DNA of 36,701 nt, from the NCBI GenBank assembly GCA_022774325.1, contig JALFNN010000095.1, forward strand, positions 1-36,701. The letters run 5' to 3'. The notes under the pieces are model-generated. The model ran no database searches. It was not told where the DNA came from and saw nothing but the letters and a program-made list of their open reading frames with translations. How positions within the stretch are numbered: position 1 is the first letter of the stretch; every line of letters starts with the position of its first letter. Both the position numbers and the translations under genes were made by a program. Shown one piece after another: positions 24,531 through 32,920 of this stretch. Origin of the DNA: a bacterium. GTDB taxonomy: Bacteria > Bacillota > Clostridia > Lachnospirales > Lachnospiraceae.

Positions 24531-25607
24531 ATGTTAAGAATAGGAATGCTGACCAGCGGCGGAGACTGCCAGGCACTGAATGCGGCAATGAGAGGTGTTG
24601 TAAAAGCGATTTTCTCAAAGCGTGATGATGTGGAGATTTATGGATTTCAGGAAGGTTACAAGGGATTGATCTATTCCAACTTTAAAATGCTGACTTCCAG
24701 AGATTTCTCGGGAATTCTGACAGTCGGCGGAACAATCCTCGGAACATCCCGTCAGCCATTTAAACTGATGAGAGTGCCCGGACCGGACGGCATTGATAAA
24801 GTGGAAGCGATGAAGCATACGTATCACAAGCTGAATCTGAACTGCCTTGTTGTACTTGGCGGAAACGGAACTCATAAGACAGCCAATCTTCTGAGAGAAG
24901 AGGGACTGAATGTAATTACACTGCCGAAGACGATTGATAATGACCTCTGGGGAACCGATATGACGTTTGGATTCCAGAGTGCGGTGGATATTGCAACCGA
25001 CACGATTGACAGAATCCATACCACAGCAACATCTCACAGCCGTGTATTCATCGTAGAGGTAATGGGACATAAAGTGGGATATGTAACACTTCATGCCGGT
25101 ATTGCAGGCGGCGCAGATATTATCCTTTTGCCGGAGATCCCGTATAAACTGGATACCATTATCAATGCAATCAATGCCCGTGCAAAAGCTGGAAAGAGAT
25201 TTACGATTATTGCAGTGGCGGAGGGAGCAATTTCTGAGGAAGATGCAGCGCTTCCGAAGAAGAAACTGAAAGAAAAACAGGCAAAGAAGAAATATCCTTC
25301 TGTTGCATATGAATTGGCTGAGAAGATCCAGAACCGTACCGATCAGGAAGTACGTATTACAGTACCGGGTCATACACAGAGAGGCGGAACACCATGCCCG
25401 TATGACCGTGTTCTTGCAACGCGTCTGGGTGCCGCAGCCGCGGATCTGATTCTGAAAGAAGATTACGGCTACATGGTGGCAATCAAGAACGGACAGATTA
25501 AGAAAGTGCCGCTTGCTGAGGTGGCCGGAAAGCTGAAGATGGTTGATCCGAATTCCGATATTATCAAAGAAGCAAGGATGACCGGTATCAGTTTTGGAAA
25601 TGAATAG
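24531..25607 (+). CDS. pfkA: 6-phosphofructokinase
   Basis: This 358-residue phosphofructokinase converts fructose 6-phosphate to the 1,6-bisphosphate in glycolysis. GMLTSGGDCQALNAAMRG opens the fold and is the phosphoryl-donor loop. GGTILGTSRQPF and the catalytic PKTIDNDLWGTDMTFGF are present, as are VEVMGHKVGYV (sugar site) and PGHTQRGGTPCPYDRVLATRLG. At the two donor-specificity positions it has Gly113 (in GGNGT, equivalent to E. coli Gly104, ATP type) and Lys133 (in PKTIDND, equivalent to E. coli Gly124, PPi type). This mixed signature is known in group III enzymes, and the donor cannot be fixed by sequence. It is longer than the ~320-residue E. coli form. GATGAGGAG lies before the ATG, and dnaX follows after 20 bases. 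Confidence 0.93.
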   Translation: MLRIGMLTSGGDCQALNAAMRGVVKAIFSKRDDVEIYGFQEGYKGLIYSNFKMLTSRDFSGILTVGGTILGTSRQPFKLMRVPGPDGIDKVEAMKHTYHKLNLNCLVVLGGNGTHKTANLLREEGLNVITLPKTIDNDLWGTDMTFGFQSAVDIATDTIDRIHTTATSHSRVFIVEVMGHKVGYVTLHAGIAGGADIILLPEIPYKLDTIINAINARAKAGKRFTIIAVAEGAISEEDAALPKKKLKEKQAKKKYPSVAYELAEKIQNRTDQEVRITVPGHTQRGGTPCPYDRVLATRLGAAAADLILKEDYGYMVAIKNGQIKKVPLAEVAGKLKMVDPNSDIIKEARMTGISFGNE

Positions 25608-25627
25608 AAACTGAGGAGTAAAAGAAC

Positions 25628-27193
25628 ATGTCATATACTGCCTTATACCGCAAGTTCCGGCCTACGGAATTTGAGGACGTGAAGGGACAAGATCACATTA
25701 TTACAACATTAAAAAATCAGATAAAGGCAGAGAGGATCGGACATGCCTATTTGTTCTGCGGAACAAGGGGAACCGGGAAAACGACTGTGGCGAAGATATT
25801 TGCCAAAGCAGTGAATTGTGAGCATCCGGTGGATGGAAGTCCATGTGGGGAGTGCCCGATGTGCAAAAGCATTGCGGCGGGCACTTCCATGAATGTGATT
25901 GAAATTGATGCGGCCTCCAATAATGGCGTTGATAATATCAGGGAGATCCGGGAAGAGGTCTCCTACCGTCCGACAGAAGGCCGTTTTAAAGTCTATATTA
26001 TCGATGAGGTGCATATGCTTTCTATCGGGGCATTTAATGCACTTCTTAAGACTCTGGAGGAACCTCCGGAGTATGTTATTTTTATTTTGGCTACAACAGA
26101 AGCCCATAAGATACCAATTACGATTCTGTCACGTTGTCAGCGTTATGATTTTAAAAGGATTACGATTGACACGATTGCAGCGCGTTTGACGGATCTGATG
26201 AAGAAAGAACAGGTAGATGTAGAGGAGAAAGCTATCCGTTATGTGGCAAAAGCGGCGGATGGTTCCATGCGTGATGCGCTCAGTCTTCTGGATCAGTGCA
26301 TTGCGTTTTATCTGGGACAAAAACTGACGTATGATCATGTACTGGAAGTCCTGGGAGCTGTGGATACGGAGGTGTTCAGCCGTCTTCTGCGGGAAATTAT
26401 TTCTCAGAATGTGTCAGCAGTACTGAAAACGGTGGATGAACTGGTCATGCAGGGAAGGGAACTGTCGCAGCTCGCTGCGGATTTTACCTGGTATCTGAGA
26501 AATCTTCTTCTGGTAAAGAGCTCTGATAATATGGAAGATGTGCTGGATGTATCAACAGAGAATCTGGTGCAGCTCAAAGAAGAAGCACAGATGATAGAGG
26601 ATGAAGTGCTCTTGCGCTATATCCGTATTTTCTCGGAGCTTACCAATCAATTGAAATATGCGACGCAGAAGAGAGTTCTGCTGGAAGTGACGTTGATCAA
26701 GCTGTGCAGACCGCAGATGGAAACGACCCGGGACAGTCTGCTGGATCGAATTCGCGCTCTGGAGAAGCAGGTGGAGGAAGGGATTACAGCAGCACCTGCC
26801 GGAGAACGAGTGGTGTATGTGAACGGAGATGCGCCGACAGAGGCGCCGAAACCAAAGCTTCCGAAGGCAATCGCAGAGGATGTAAAGCAGGTAGTGTCTA
26901 ATTTCCGCGGGATTGCAAATGAAGCATCCGGTATGCTGAGAACGTATTTAAAGCAGGCAAGACTGAGTGTAGGGGCACAGAATCAGCTTCTAATCGTACT
27001 CCCGGATGAAATCAGTGCAAGTGTGGTTGGGAGCGATTCACATAAGCAGGAGCTTCAGGAATTGATAGAAAAGAAAATCGGCAAAACGGTTGATATTGAA
27101 GTTCGTCAGGTTGAAAAAGGGCGGCATTTCGAGGACAGTTTTGTGGATATAGAAAAAATGATTCATATGGATATTACCATTGAAGATGAATAA
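25628..27193 (+). CDS. dnaX: DNA polymerase III subunit gamma/tau
   Basis: This 521-residue clamp-loader ATPase begins SYTALYRKFRPTEFEDVKGQ, the universal DnaX start. Walker A GTRGTGKT is at 45-52, the zinc-binding cysteines are Cys64, 73, 76 and 79, Walker B is IDEVHML and the sensor is ILSRCQRYDF. The clamp-loader lid and collar follow to about residue 365. The C-terminal tau part is short and ends in an acidic tail (VDIEKMIHMDITIEDE). No long A-run slippery site was seen within the C-terminal half, so a separate frameshifted gamma form is not indicated. It sits between pfk and ybaB-recR; dnaX-ybaB-recR is a widely conserved order. Confidence 0.96.
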   Translation: MSYTALYRKFRPTEFEDVKGQDHIITTLKNQIKAERIGHAYLFCGTRGTGKTTVAKIFAKAVNCEHPVDGSPCGECPMCKSIAAGTSMNVIEIDAASNNGVDNIREIREEVSYRPTEGRFKVYIIDEVHMLSIGAFNALLKTLEEPPEYVIFILATTEAHKIPITILSRCQRYDFKRITIDTIAARLTDLMKKEQVDVEEKAIRYVAKAADGSMRDALSLLDQCIAFYLGQKLTYDHVLEVLGAVDTEVFSRLLREIISQNVSAVLKTVDELVMQGRELSQLAADFTWYLRNLLLVKSSDNMEDVLDVSTENLVQLKEEAQMIEDEVLLRYIRIFSELTNQLKYATQKRVLLEVTLIKLCRPQMETTRDSLLDRIRALEKQVEEGITAAPAGERVVYVNGDAPTEAPKPKLPKAIAEDVKQVVSNFRGIANEASGMLRTYLKQARLSVGAQNQLLIVLPDEISASVVGSDSHKQELQELIEKKIGKTVDIEVRQVEKGRHFEDSFVDIEKMIHMDITIEDE

Positions 27194-27249
27194 AACCGGC
27201 AGCAGGACTGTCGGGGAAGAGATTGCAGCATTCAAGGAGGATTATTATT

Positions 27250-27603
27250 ATGGCAAAACGAGGAGGATTTCCGGGTGGAGGAATGCCGGGGAATATGGCA
27301 AATCTGATGAAACAGGCACAGAAGATGCAGCGTCAGATGGAAGAACAGGCGAAAGAGATGGAGACAAAGGAATTTACTGCAACTGCCGGAGGCGGAGCTG
27401 TGGAAGTTACTGTCAGCGGGAAGAGAGAAGTGCTTAAGGTAAAACTTCAGGAAGAAGTCGTAGATCCGGATGATATTGAGATGCTGGAAGATTTGATCGT
27501 AGCTGCTACGAATGAGGCGCTGAGACAGGTTGAGGACGCCAATGCATCTGCGATGAGTAAACTGACAGGTGGAATAGGCGGAGGAATGCCGGGAATGTTC
27601 TAA
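27250..27603 (+). CDS. ybaB: YbaB/EbfC family nucleoid-associated protein
   Basis: This 117-residue DNA-binding protein forms dimers that coat DNA and is almost always encoded between dnaX and recR, as here. The start at 27250 is chosen over an upstream ATG at 27223 because AAGGAGG (27234-27240) precedes it by 9 bases and the protein then begins MAKRGGFPGGGMPGN. The core has NLMKQAQKMQRQMEEQ (helix 1), the glycine-rich AGGGAVEVTVSGKREV (beta sheet) and VDPDDIEMLEDLIVAATNEALRQ, broken by family-typical PDD. Gly/Met-rich ends flank the core on both sides. Length and motifs are normal for the family. Confidence 0.95.
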   Translation: MAKRGGFPGGGMPGNMANLMKQAQKMQRQMEEQAKEMETKEFTATAGGGAVEVTVSGKREVLKVKLQEEVVDPDDIEMLEDLIVAATNEALRQVEDANASAMSKLTGGIGGGMPGMF

Positions 27604-27627
27604 AAGAACGTACAAGGAGAATAAATC

Positions 27628-28224
27628 ATGGATTATTACAGCAGTCAGATAACCAAATTGATTGAAGAACTGTCGAGACTGCCTGGGATCGGAAATAAGT
27701 CAGCCGCAAGGCTGGCTTTTCATATGATAAATATGCCGAAAGAACAGGTGGAACAGCTTGCAAATACGATGATCGAAGCGCGGAACAATGTGCGGTACTG
27801 TAAAGAATGCTGCACACTTACCGATCAGGAGCTGTGCCCGATCTGCGCAAGTACAGAAAGAGATCATCAGACAATTATGGTTGTGGAAAATACAAGAGAT
27901 ATGGGTGCATATGAAAAAACCGGAAAATATAACGGTGTGTATCATGTGCTCCATGGAGCGATCTCTCCCATGCTTGGAATCGGACCGGGAGACATCAGGC
28001 TGAAGGAACTTATGGCACGTCTTCAAGGAGATGTGAAGGAAGTGATCATTGCGACCAATTCCAGCCTGGAAGGCGAAACGACGGCGATGTATATCAGTAA
28101 ACTGATTAAACCAACCGGAATCAAGGTGAGTCGGATCGCCAGCGGAGTACCGGTAGGCGGAGATCTGGAATATATCGATGAGGTCACACTATTACGTGCA
28201 CTGGAAGGACGTACTGAATTGTAG
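27628..28224 (+). CDS. recR: Recombination mediator protein RecR
   Basis: This 198-residue protein works with RecF/RecO to load RecA at gapped DNA. It opens with the helix-hairpin-helix [21 protein letters not shown]. The zinc finger uses Cys58, 61, 70 and 73 ([17 protein letters not shown]). The TOPRIM domain follows with [20 protein letters not shown] and [11 protein letters not shown], and the C-terminal Walker-like strand is [24 protein letters not shown], read as [17 protein letters not shown] precedes the ATG by 9 bases, and the gene sits 24 bases after ybaB. All residues expected of a working RecR are present. Confidence 0.97.
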   Translation: MDYYSSQITKLIEELSRLPGIGNKSAARLAFHMINMPKEQVEQLANTMIEARNNVRYCKECCTLTDQELCPICASTERDHQTIMVVENTRDMGAYEKTGKYNGVYHVLHGAISPMLGIGPGDIRLKELMARLQGDVKEVIIATNSSLEGETTAMYISKLIKPTGIKVSRIASGVPVGGDLEYIDEVTLLRALEGRTEL

Positions 28225-28279
28225 AAACAGTGAGTATAGACTGAAATGATATTTGGGAATGATTCCGGAAAGGAGCTTC

Positions 28280-29416
28280 ATGGGAAAGAAAAAAGTCACT
28301 TCTTCAGATGTTGCGAAAGCGGCTGGCGTTTCGCAGGCCACAGTATCTATGGTGCTGAACAGAAAATATAATGTTTCTTTTTCGAAAGAGACAATACAGA
28401 AGGTGGAACAGGCTGCAGAGGAAATGGGATATGAGATTCCCAAAAGAAAGAAGCGGAAGGAAAGCCGAAAGGAGAAGCTGATCGTTGTGTTTTGCCCTAA
28501 TTTGACAAATCCATATTATGTGATGCTTCTCCAGGGGATTGAAACCCGTGCGAAAGAACAGGGATTTGGGCTGTTCATCTGTAATACGCAGCGTGAACTG
28601 AAAATGGAAGAACGTTATCTGAAAATGATGTGGGAGTTAAAACCGCTTGGGATAATTTATACATGTAATCCGAGCAGGTGTTTTATGGAACTTGTAGAAG
28701 AACTTGCGGAACACATACCGATCGTGGTCGTTAACAATCAGAATGAACGATTAAATGTTGATGCGGTAGAATTGGACAATTCTAAACTGGGCCGTCTGAT
28801 GGCACGTCATCTTCTGGAACTGGGGCATCGTAAAGTCGCATATATCGCTCCTCCGCTCACAACCCGGCAGAAGCAGCGGTCCAAACGTGTGGAAGGATTC
28901 CTGAAAGAGTTTGAATCGAGAGGATTGAAACAGAATGTGATCATCAAAGCTGCGGATGAGAAAATTGATATGAGTGTTCCAAATATTGATTCAGAGTATA
29001 AGATTGGATATGACCTGACAAAAGAATTGCTGCGGGAACAGAACGATGTAACGGCTATCGTAGGGTTGAATGACATGATTGCATTCGGAATTATGGATGC
29101 ACTTCAGTCGGAAAAATACAAAGTGCCGGGAGATATTTCGGTCATGGGGTGCGATAACACGTTGTTTGCAAGGATGCACAAGGTATCGCTTACAACAATT
29201 GAACATTTTGTGGTCTTTAAAGGAAGAGATGCCTGTGATATCATTATGAAAAAAATTGCTTCGCAGAACAGCAAGGTTTCAGAATTTCAACCCATCAGCA
29301 CCTATCATGTTGAATATGAACCGAAATTGATCGTGAGAGGGACAACTTCGTATGCAAAAACTAAAATTAGTTCAAAAGCAAAAAATATTAGTAATAAATT
29401 AAAAGACAAATCTTGA
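28280..29416 (+). CDS. LacI-family transcriptional regulator
   Basis: This 378-residue regulator has an N-terminal LacI helix-turn-helix and hinge (VTSSDVAKAAGVSQATVSMVLN, then a helix to about residue 55). The periplasmic-binding-type effector domain follows: VFCPNLTNPYYVMLLQGIE, LGHRKVAYIAP, AIVGLNDMIAFGIMDAL and ISVMGCDNTLFARM. The ATG at 28280, with AAAGGAG four bases before it, is chosen over 28253, which lacks a ribosome site. The C-terminal ~20 residues are a Lys/Ser-rich tail. It lies just upstream of the transaldolase-transketolase operon with its own AT-rich promoter region, so control of those pentose phosphate genes, or of itself, is likely; effector and operator are not known. 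Confidence 0.9.
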   Translation: MGKKKVTSSDVAKAAGVSQATVSMVLNRKYNVSFSKETIQKVEQAAEEMGYEIPKRKKRKESRKEKLIVVFCPNLTNPYYVMLLQGIETRAKEQGFGLFICNTQRELKMEERYLKMMWELKPLGIIYTCNPSRCFMELVEELAEHIPIVVVNNQNERLNVDAVELDNSKLGRLMARHLLELGHRKVAYIAPPLTTRQKQRSKRVEGFLKEFESRGLKQNVIIKAADEKIDMSVPNIDSEYKIGYDLTKELLREQNDVTAIVGLNDMIAFGIMDALQSEKYKVPGDISVMGCDNTLFARMHKVSLTTIEHFVVFKGRDACDIIMKKIASQNSKVSEFQPISTYHVEYEPKLIVRGTTSYAKTKISSKAKNISNKLKDKS

Positions 29417-29466
29417 AAATAGCGGTAAAACAGTTGGTTGATTAGTAAAATAAGATATAAATGTAG

Positions 29467-29487
29467 TTAATAATTTACGATTATTAA
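29467..29487. promoter_or_regulatory. Palindrome upstream of the transaldolase promoter
   Basis: TTAATAAT and ATTATTAA form a perfect 8-bp inverted repeat around TTACG. It is followed by two direct copies of TTATTAATAAAA-like sequence before the -35 box. It could be an operator for the adjacent LacI-type protein or an AT-rich UP-like element. Confidence 0.35.
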
Positions 29488-29519
29488 TAAAATAAATTAT
29501 TAATAAAAATACAAGGCTA

Positions 29520-29549
29520 TTGACCAACTTCTCCTGAATGAGATATAAT
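29520..29549 (+). promoter_or_regulatory. Sigma-A promoter of the transaldolase-transketolase operon
   Basis: TTGACC at 29520-29525 and consensus TATAAT at 29544-29549 are 18 bases apart, preceded by a strongly AT-rich tract. The ~80-base leader runs to a strong AAGGAGGAG ribosome site before the ATG at 29633. Confidence 0.75.
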
Positions 29550-29632
29550 TTAAATAAACCGGGCGGCAGTAAAAATGAATCAGGCTGTCGAATTACGGAA
29601 AAGATTTCTTATATTTTAAGGAGGAGAAAAAG

Positions 29633-30289
29633 ATGAAATTTTTCATTGACACAGCGAATGTTGAAGACATCAGAAAAGCAAATGACATGGGTGTTATCTG
29701 CGGAGTAACAACTAATCCATCACTGATCGCAAAAGAAGGACGTGTATTTTCAGAAGTTATCGCAGAGATCGCTTCTATTGTAGACGGACCGATCAGCGGA
29801 GAAGTAAAAGCTACAACAGTAGATGCTGAAGGAATGATCGCAGAAGGAAGAGAGATCGCTAAGATTCATCCGAATATGGTTGTAAAGATTCCTATGACCG
29901 TAGAAGGTCTGAAGGCTTGCAAAGCTTTAAGCGCAGAAGGAATTAAGACAAATGTTACACTGATCTTTACTGCAAACCAGGCACTTCTTGCGGCAAGAGC
30001 AGGAGCTACATATGTTTCTCCGTTCCTTGGACGTCTGGATGATATTTCTGTACGTGGAACAGATCTGATCAGCGAGATCGCAGAGATTTTCGCCGTAGCA
30101 GGTGATATTGATACACAGATCATTGCAGCAAGTGTACGTAATCCGATCCATGTAACTGACTGTGCACTTGCAGGTGCAGATATCGCAACGGTACCGTATA
30201 AAGTAATTGAACAGATGACACATCATCCGCTTACAGATGCCGGAATCGCAAAATTCCAGGCTGATTATAAGGCTGTTTTTGGAGAGTAA
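29633..30289 (+). CDS. fsa: Transaldolase / fructose-6-phosphate aldolase family
   Basis: This 218-residue protein belongs to the short TalC/FSA-type transaldolases. [18 protein letters not shown] and [14 protein letters not shown] are the standard N-terminus. The Schiff-base lysine is Lys85 in [29 protein letters not shown] lines the barrel and FLGRLDDI completes the phosphate site. It transfers dihydroxyacetone units in the non-oxidative pentose phosphate pathway; some relatives act as true fructose-6-phosphate aldolases. Adjacent transketolase genes favour the transaldolase role. The gap to the next gene is 55 bases without a terminator, so they are co-transcribed. Confidence 0.93.
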   Translation: MKFFIDTANVEDIRKANDMGVICGVTTNPSLIAKEGRVFSEVIAEIASIVDGPISGEVKATTVDAEGMIAEGREIAKIHPNMVVKIPMTVEGLKACKALSAEGIKTNVTLIFTANQALLAARAGATYVSPFLGRLDDISVRGTDLISEIAEIFAVAGDIDTQIIAASVRNPIHVTDCALAGADIATVPYKVIEQMTHHPLTDAGIAKFQADYKAVFGE

Positions 30290-30344
30290 GTATAAACGGT
30301 CGAAAGTAACATTCATATAAACATTCCATCAGGAGGCAAATTTC

Positions 30345-31181
30345 ATGGACAAGTTAGCACTTATGAAAACTGCAAATGAAATCCGTAAAAGTATCGTGAC
30401 AGCAGTGCATGCTGCAAAATCAGGACATCCGGGCGGATCTTTATCTGCAGCAGATATTTATACATATTTATATTTTGAAGAAATGAACGTGGATCCGGCA
30501 GATCCGAAGAAAGCGGACCGTGACCGTTTTGTATTATCAAAGGGACATACTGCTCCGGGCTACTATTCTGCACTGGCTCACAAAGGATTTTTCCCGGTTG
30601 AGGATCTGACGACACTTCGTCATACTGGTTCTTATCTTCAGGGACATCCGGATATGAAACATATCCCGGGCGTTGATATGTCAAGCGGATCTTTGGGACA
30701 GGGAATCTCTGCTGCTGTTGGTATGGCGATCTCTGCAAAACTTTCCGGAGATGACTATCGTGTATACACACTTCTTGGTGATGGTGAGATTCAGGAAGGC
30801 CAGGTATGGGAGGCTTCTATGCTGGCAGGATTCAAAAAACTGGACAACCTGGTAGTGATTGTGGATAACAATAACCTTCAGATTGACGGACGTATTGATG
30901 AAGTAAATTCACCATATCCGATTGATAAGAAATTTGAAGCATTTAATTTCCATGTAATCAATATTGACGGACATAATTTTGATGAAATTGATGCTGCATT
31001 CAAGGAAGCAAGAGCTACCAAGGGAATGCCGACAGCTATTATTGCCAAGACTGTAAAGGGTAAAGGGGTTTCCTTCATGGAAGATCAGGCAGGATGGCAT
31101 GGAAAAGCTCCAAATGATGAGGAGTATAAGATCGCTATGGAAGATTTAGAGAAAGTAGGTGAAGCATTATGTCAGAAGTAA
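30345..31181 (+). CDS. tktA: Transketolase, N-terminal subunit
   Basis: This 278-residue subunit binds thiamine diphosphate. GHPGGSLSAADIYTYLYF, DRFVLSKGHTAPGYY and the TPP motif GDGEIQEGQVWEASML ending at VIVDNNNLQIDGR are all present, with LGQGISAAVGMA between. The length equals the first half of a full transketolase (~620 residues). The second half is the next gene, overlapping by 13 bases with its own start, so this is the natural split form of Clostridia and archaea and not a frameshift. AGGAGG lies 7-10 bases before the ATG. Together they shuttle two-carbon units between sugar phosphates. Confidence 0.95.
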   Translation: MDKLALMKTANEIRKSIVTAVHAAKSGHPGGSLSAADIYTYLYFEEMNVDPADPKKADRDRFVLSKGHTAPGYYSALAHKGFFPVEDLTTLRHTGSYLQGHPDMKHIPGVDMSSGSLGQGISAAVGMAISAKLSGDDYRVYTLLGDGEIQEGQVWEASMLAGFKKLDNLVVIVDNNNLQIDGRIDEVNSPYPIDKKFEAFNFHVINIDGHNFDEIDAAFKEARATKGMPTAIIAKTVKGKGVSFMEDQAGWHGKAPNDEEYKIAMEDLEKVGEALCQK

Positions 31182-32110
31182 AGAAAATTGCAACAAGAGA
31201 AAGCTACGGTAATGCTTTGGCAGAATTAGGTAAATTACATGATGATGTAGTCGTTCTGGATGCAGACCTCGCAGGCGCTACAAAAACCGGCGTGTTCAAG
31301 AAAGCGTTTCCGGAGCGCTTTATTGACTGCGGTATCGCGGAAGGAAATATGATGGGGGTTGCGGCAGGTATTGCTACAACAGGAAAAGTTCCTTTTGCAA
31401 GTACCTTTGCTATGTTTGCAGCAGGACGTGCATTCGAACAGGTACGTAATTCTATCGGATATCCGAAGAATAATGTAAAGATCGGAGCAACACATGCGGG
31501 TATCTCTGTGGGAGAAGATGGAGCATCTCATCAGTGTAACGAAGACATTGCTCTTATGAGAACAATTCCGGGAATGGTAGTTATCAGCCCATCTGATGAT
31601 GTGGAAGCAAAGGCGGCAGTATTTGCAGCTTATGAGCATCAGGGACCGGTTTATATGCGTTTTGGAAGACTTGCAGTTCCGGTAATTAATGACAACCCGG
31701 ACTATAAATTTGAAATCGGAAAAGGTATCGTATTAAGAGAAGGAAAAGATGTAACGATTGTTGCAACCGGACTTGAGGTCAGCGAATCTCTTGCAGCAGC
31801 AGAAAAACTGGCAGCAGACGGAATTGATGCGAAAGTGATCAACATTCATACGATCAAACCGCTGGATACCGAGCTGATTCTTACGGCAGCAAAGGAAACG
31901 GGAAAAGTTGTTACAGTTGAGGAACACTCTGTAATTGGCGGCCTTGGAAGTGCTGTGTGTGACGTGTTATCTGAAAATTGCCCGACGCCGGTTCTGAAAA
32001 TCGGTGTAAATGACGTATTTGGCGAATCTGGTCCGGCAAAAGAGCTGATTGTGAAATATGGTCTGGACGCTGACAGTATTTATGAAAAAGTAAAAGCATT
32101 TGTAAAATAG
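31169..32110 (+). CDS. tktB: Transketolase, C-terminal subunit
   Basis: This 313-residue subunit carries the pyrimidine-binding and C-terminal domains. LDADLAGATKTGVFKKAFPERFIDCGIAE, read up to the key Glu in DCGIAEGNMMGVAAG that activates the cofactor, is intact. STFAMFAAGRAFEQVRNSI and THAGISVGEDGASHQ (active-site His) follow. The C-terminal domain has VINIHTIKPLD and VTVEEHSVIGGLG. It overlaps the first subunit's gene by 13 bases, with AGGTGA before its ATG for coupled 1:1 translation. It ends just before a strong terminator, closing the operon. Confidence 0.95.
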   Translation: MSEVKKIATRESYGNALAELGKLHDDVVVLDADLAGATKTGVFKKAFPERFIDCGIAEGNMMGVAAGIATTGKVPFASTFAMFAAGRAFEQVRNSIGYPKNNVKIGATHAGISVGEDGASHQCNEDIALMRTIPGMVVISPSDDVEAKAAVFAAYEHQGPVYMRFGRLAVPVINDNPDYKFEIGKGIVLREGKDVTIVATGLEVSESLAAAEKLAADGIDAKVINIHTIKPLDTELILTAAKETGKVVTVEEHSVIGGLGSAVCDVLSENCPTPVLKIGVNDVFGESGPAKELIVKYGLDADSIYEKVKAFVK

Positions 32111-32125
32111 TTGTTTTATCTGAAG

Positions 32126-32169
32126 CGAAAAACAGGCGGTTTTCGAAAACGAAAACCGCCTGTTTTTCG
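32126..32169. terminator. Strong terminator after the transketolase genes
   Basis: A perfect 20-bp stem (32126-32145 with 32150-32169) closes on an AAAA loop. The stem contains ACAGGCGG/CCGCCTGT and has T-rich right and A-rich left flanks, so it could stop transcription in both directions. Confidence 0.88.
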
Positions 32170-32230
32170 ATCAAATCTTATGTTTTTCCTAAATTTATCA
32201 AAAATACTATAGAAAATGCGGCTATTCTGG

Positions 32231-32236
32231 TATACT
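32231..32236 (+). promoter_or_regulatory. Possible extended -10 promoter of the HD gene
   Basis: TATACT preceded by TGG forms an extended -10 box about 50 bases before the HD gene's ATG. No convincing -35 is present. Confidence 0.4.
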
Positions 32237-32287
32237 AACAATGTCAAAAAAATGCAGCTCTTTATGGAAAGAGTGAGGGAGGAAATT

Positions 32288-32860
32288 ATGCAGGCTTTCC
32301 GAAAAAGAATGGCAGGGCGTCTTCAGAAACTCCGCCGTGAATGGAATAAGGAATTCTATGATTGTATCCGTGATGTTGCAGAACATCCGGTGGTGCTCCG
32401 CATGAAATTGTATCCGCACCACGGTAGCAGTAATTGTTATCAGCATTGTATGCATGTCGCATATTATAATTATCAATGGTGCCGCTTTTTTAAGCTGGAT
32501 GCACGTTCGGCGGCCAGAGGAGGAATGCTGCATGACCTGTTTTTATATGATTGGCATACACATGCCAGAAAAACAGGGGACCATTTTCACGGTCTGACAC
32601 ATCCTGAAACAGCATTGAAGAATGCGGAAAAATTTTTTGATCTGAATGACATTGAACGTGATATTATACGAAGTCATATGTGGCCGGTTACATTTTTTAC
32701 AATCCCACATACCAGAGAAGCCTGGATTACGACCCTGACAGACAAATATTGTGGAGGATGCGAGACAAGTCGGCGAAAAAATGCAGATACAACAAGAATT
32801 CGAAGAGATTTGTCCCGGCTTGTCGAGTATTTTAATTATCTGATAGACACAAAGCGATAA
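32288..32860 (+). CDS. HD-domain protein (predicted phosphohydrolase)
   Basis: This 190-residue protein has the metal-binding residues of an HD domain: His53 in CYQHCMHVAYYNY, His82-Asp83 in GGMLHDLFLYDW, and later histidines in HFHGLTHPETALKNA and IIRSHMWP. The fold is the small stand-alone type found in Clostridia. The start at 32288 follows GGGAGG by 5-6 bases, whereas the longer frame from 32216 lacks a ribosome site. A basic N-terminus (FRKRMAGRLQKLRREW) and a Cys-containing YCGGCETSRRKN are seen near the C-terminus. No signal peptide is present. HD proteins act on nucleotides or phosphate esters; the substrate is unknown. The gene has a terminator before it and probably its own promoter. 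Confidence 0.85.
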   Translation: MQAFRKRMAGRLQKLRREWNKEFYDCIRDVAEHPVVLRMKLYPHHGSSNCYQHCMHVAYYNYQWCRFFKLDARSAARGGMLHDLFLYDWHTHARKTGDHFHGLTHPETALKNAEKFFDLNDIERDIIRSHMWPVTFFTIPHTREAWITTLTDKYCGGCETSRRKNADTTRIRRDLSRLVEYFNYLIDTKR

Positions 32861-32920
32861 AATAATTGATTTCCATATGCTATCATAAGCCAAATAATTA
32901 TTTTGATGAGGTGAGAGTAT

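Noticed and set aside
24615-25634. A 339-codon open frame on the - strand over pfk, and other long - strand frames.
   Set aside because: They are mirror frames of well-identified + strand genes, have unnatural Cys/His/Ile-rich compositions and no ribosome sites.
25628-27193. A programmed frameshift in dnaX producing a gamma form.
   Set aside because: No A-rich slippery heptamer with a following hairpin was seen near the expected position.
29440-29520. An origin-like or CRISPR-like repeat in the AT-rich stretch before transaldolase.
   Set aside because: There are only two short imperfect direct repeats, no DnaA boxes and no regular spacers; it fits a promoter upstream region.
31169-31181. 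A possible frameshift splitting one transketolase gene.
   Set aside because: Each half has its own ribosome site and start, domain borders are clean, and split transketolases are normal in Clostridia.
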